Below are positions 63,878 to 64,000 of a stretch of DNA of 64,000 nucleotides, one piece after another. Location: the NCBI GenBank assembly GCA_945947575.1, contig CAMEYM010000012.1:1-64000 (forward strand), read 5' to 3'. How positions within the stretch are numbered: the first letter of the stretch is position 1; the number at the start of each line of letters is the position of its first letter. The stretch is from Rhizobium sp. Q54. GTDB taxonomy: Bacteria; Pseudomonadota; Alphaproteobacteria; UBA2966; CAIVPW01. A program made the position numbers and the translations under genes. The notes under the pieces were generated by a model. It was not told the origin of the DNA and searched no databases. It worked only from the letters and a program-made list of their open reading frames with translations.

Positions 63878-64000
63878 TGGTGGCAGCCTTTTCCAGGTAT
63901 CGCACAGGTATCGCGCGCCGCGCTTTGGAGCGTTTCACAGTCTGCGGCAAGCGCATAAGCTCAAGCTGTCCGCCCGGGGTCCGGGCTGCTTGATGGGGGA

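Overview
The window is 64 kb of high-GC (about two-thirds G+C) chromosomal DNA from an alphaproteobacterium. The gene order supports this: argS–SPOR–scpA–scpB–tatABC–serS–surE–pcm–LysM/M23, then yajC–secD–secF–Mth938 followed later by an NDUFAF6-like gene and trmFO, then divergent uvrA/ssb, and gyrA–coaD–queA–tgt. The genus cannot be named from the sequence alone. No rRNA, CRISPR array, intact insertion sequence or prophage was seen. There is one tRNA, tRNA-Lys(UUU), near the right end.

Layout. 0–10.4 kb: the 3' end of purC, secreted hypothetical proteins, a metallo-beta-lactamase-fold enzyme, a GyrI-like protein, ilvD, two MFS transporters, xthA and a cyanase pseudogene. 10.4–27.8 kb: housekeeping backbone from erpA and dgt through argS, scpAB, tatABC, serS, surE and pcm. 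It is interrupted by a lipoprotein hydrolase plus site-2 protease pair (where nagZ is often found) and by a Fur-box-preceded ferric iron ABC transporter between scpB and tatA. 27.8–32.4 kb: a DUF815 ATPase, the Sec accessory genes yajC-secD-secF and an Mth938/NDUFAF3-like gene. 32.4–40.9 kb: an accessory block with two paralogous secreted PQQ dehydrogenases, a pentapeptide-repeat protein, a sensor-domain remnant, glutathione peroxidase, a SEL1 protein and a PuuD-like membrane protein. 40.9–46.5 kb: NDUFAF6-like, trmFO, uvrA and ssb. 46.5–53.5 kb: an arginine/proline catabolic operon putA-rocF-rocD. 53.6–63.7 kb: gyrA, coaD, queA, tgt and small regulatory or hypothetical genes.

Most notable signals. 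(1) A family of GC-rich palindromic repeats (about 18–48 bp, ends close to GTCGCGC / GCGCGAC) is dispersed between genes and also sits in frame inside genes. It adds the hexapeptide VAPEAR to QueA, PutA and a DUF815 ATPase, supplies the last residues and stop of a pentapeptide protein, and forms an N-terminal extension of CoaD. This resembles the protein-invading palindromic elements known from Rickettsia. (2) A GTTCN7GTTC LexA-type SOS box lies in the spacer of a good sigma-70 promoter for a 76-residue one-helix membrane protein of unknown function. (3) Seryl-tRNA synthetase carries an unusual insertion of about 64 residues in its catalytic domain. (4) Both PQQ dehydrogenases carry the D-x-D motif linked to lanthanide dependence. 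(5) A DUF559 endonuclease-like gene is bracketed by CCCTCCCCC/GGGGGAGGG hairpins, one of which has a GC-palindrome copy inside its loop.

How genes work together: ArgS/SerS/Tgt/QueA/TrmFO serve translation and tRNA modification; TatABC and YajC-SecDF serve export; ScpAB and GyrA serve chromosome structure; UvrA, XthA, SSB and Dgt serve DNA repair and nucleotide quality. Rocf-RocD-PutA convert arginine via ornithine and pyrroline-5-carboxylate to glutamate, and PutA also oxidises proline. The Mth938 and NDUFAF6-like genes may both serve respiratory complex I assembly.
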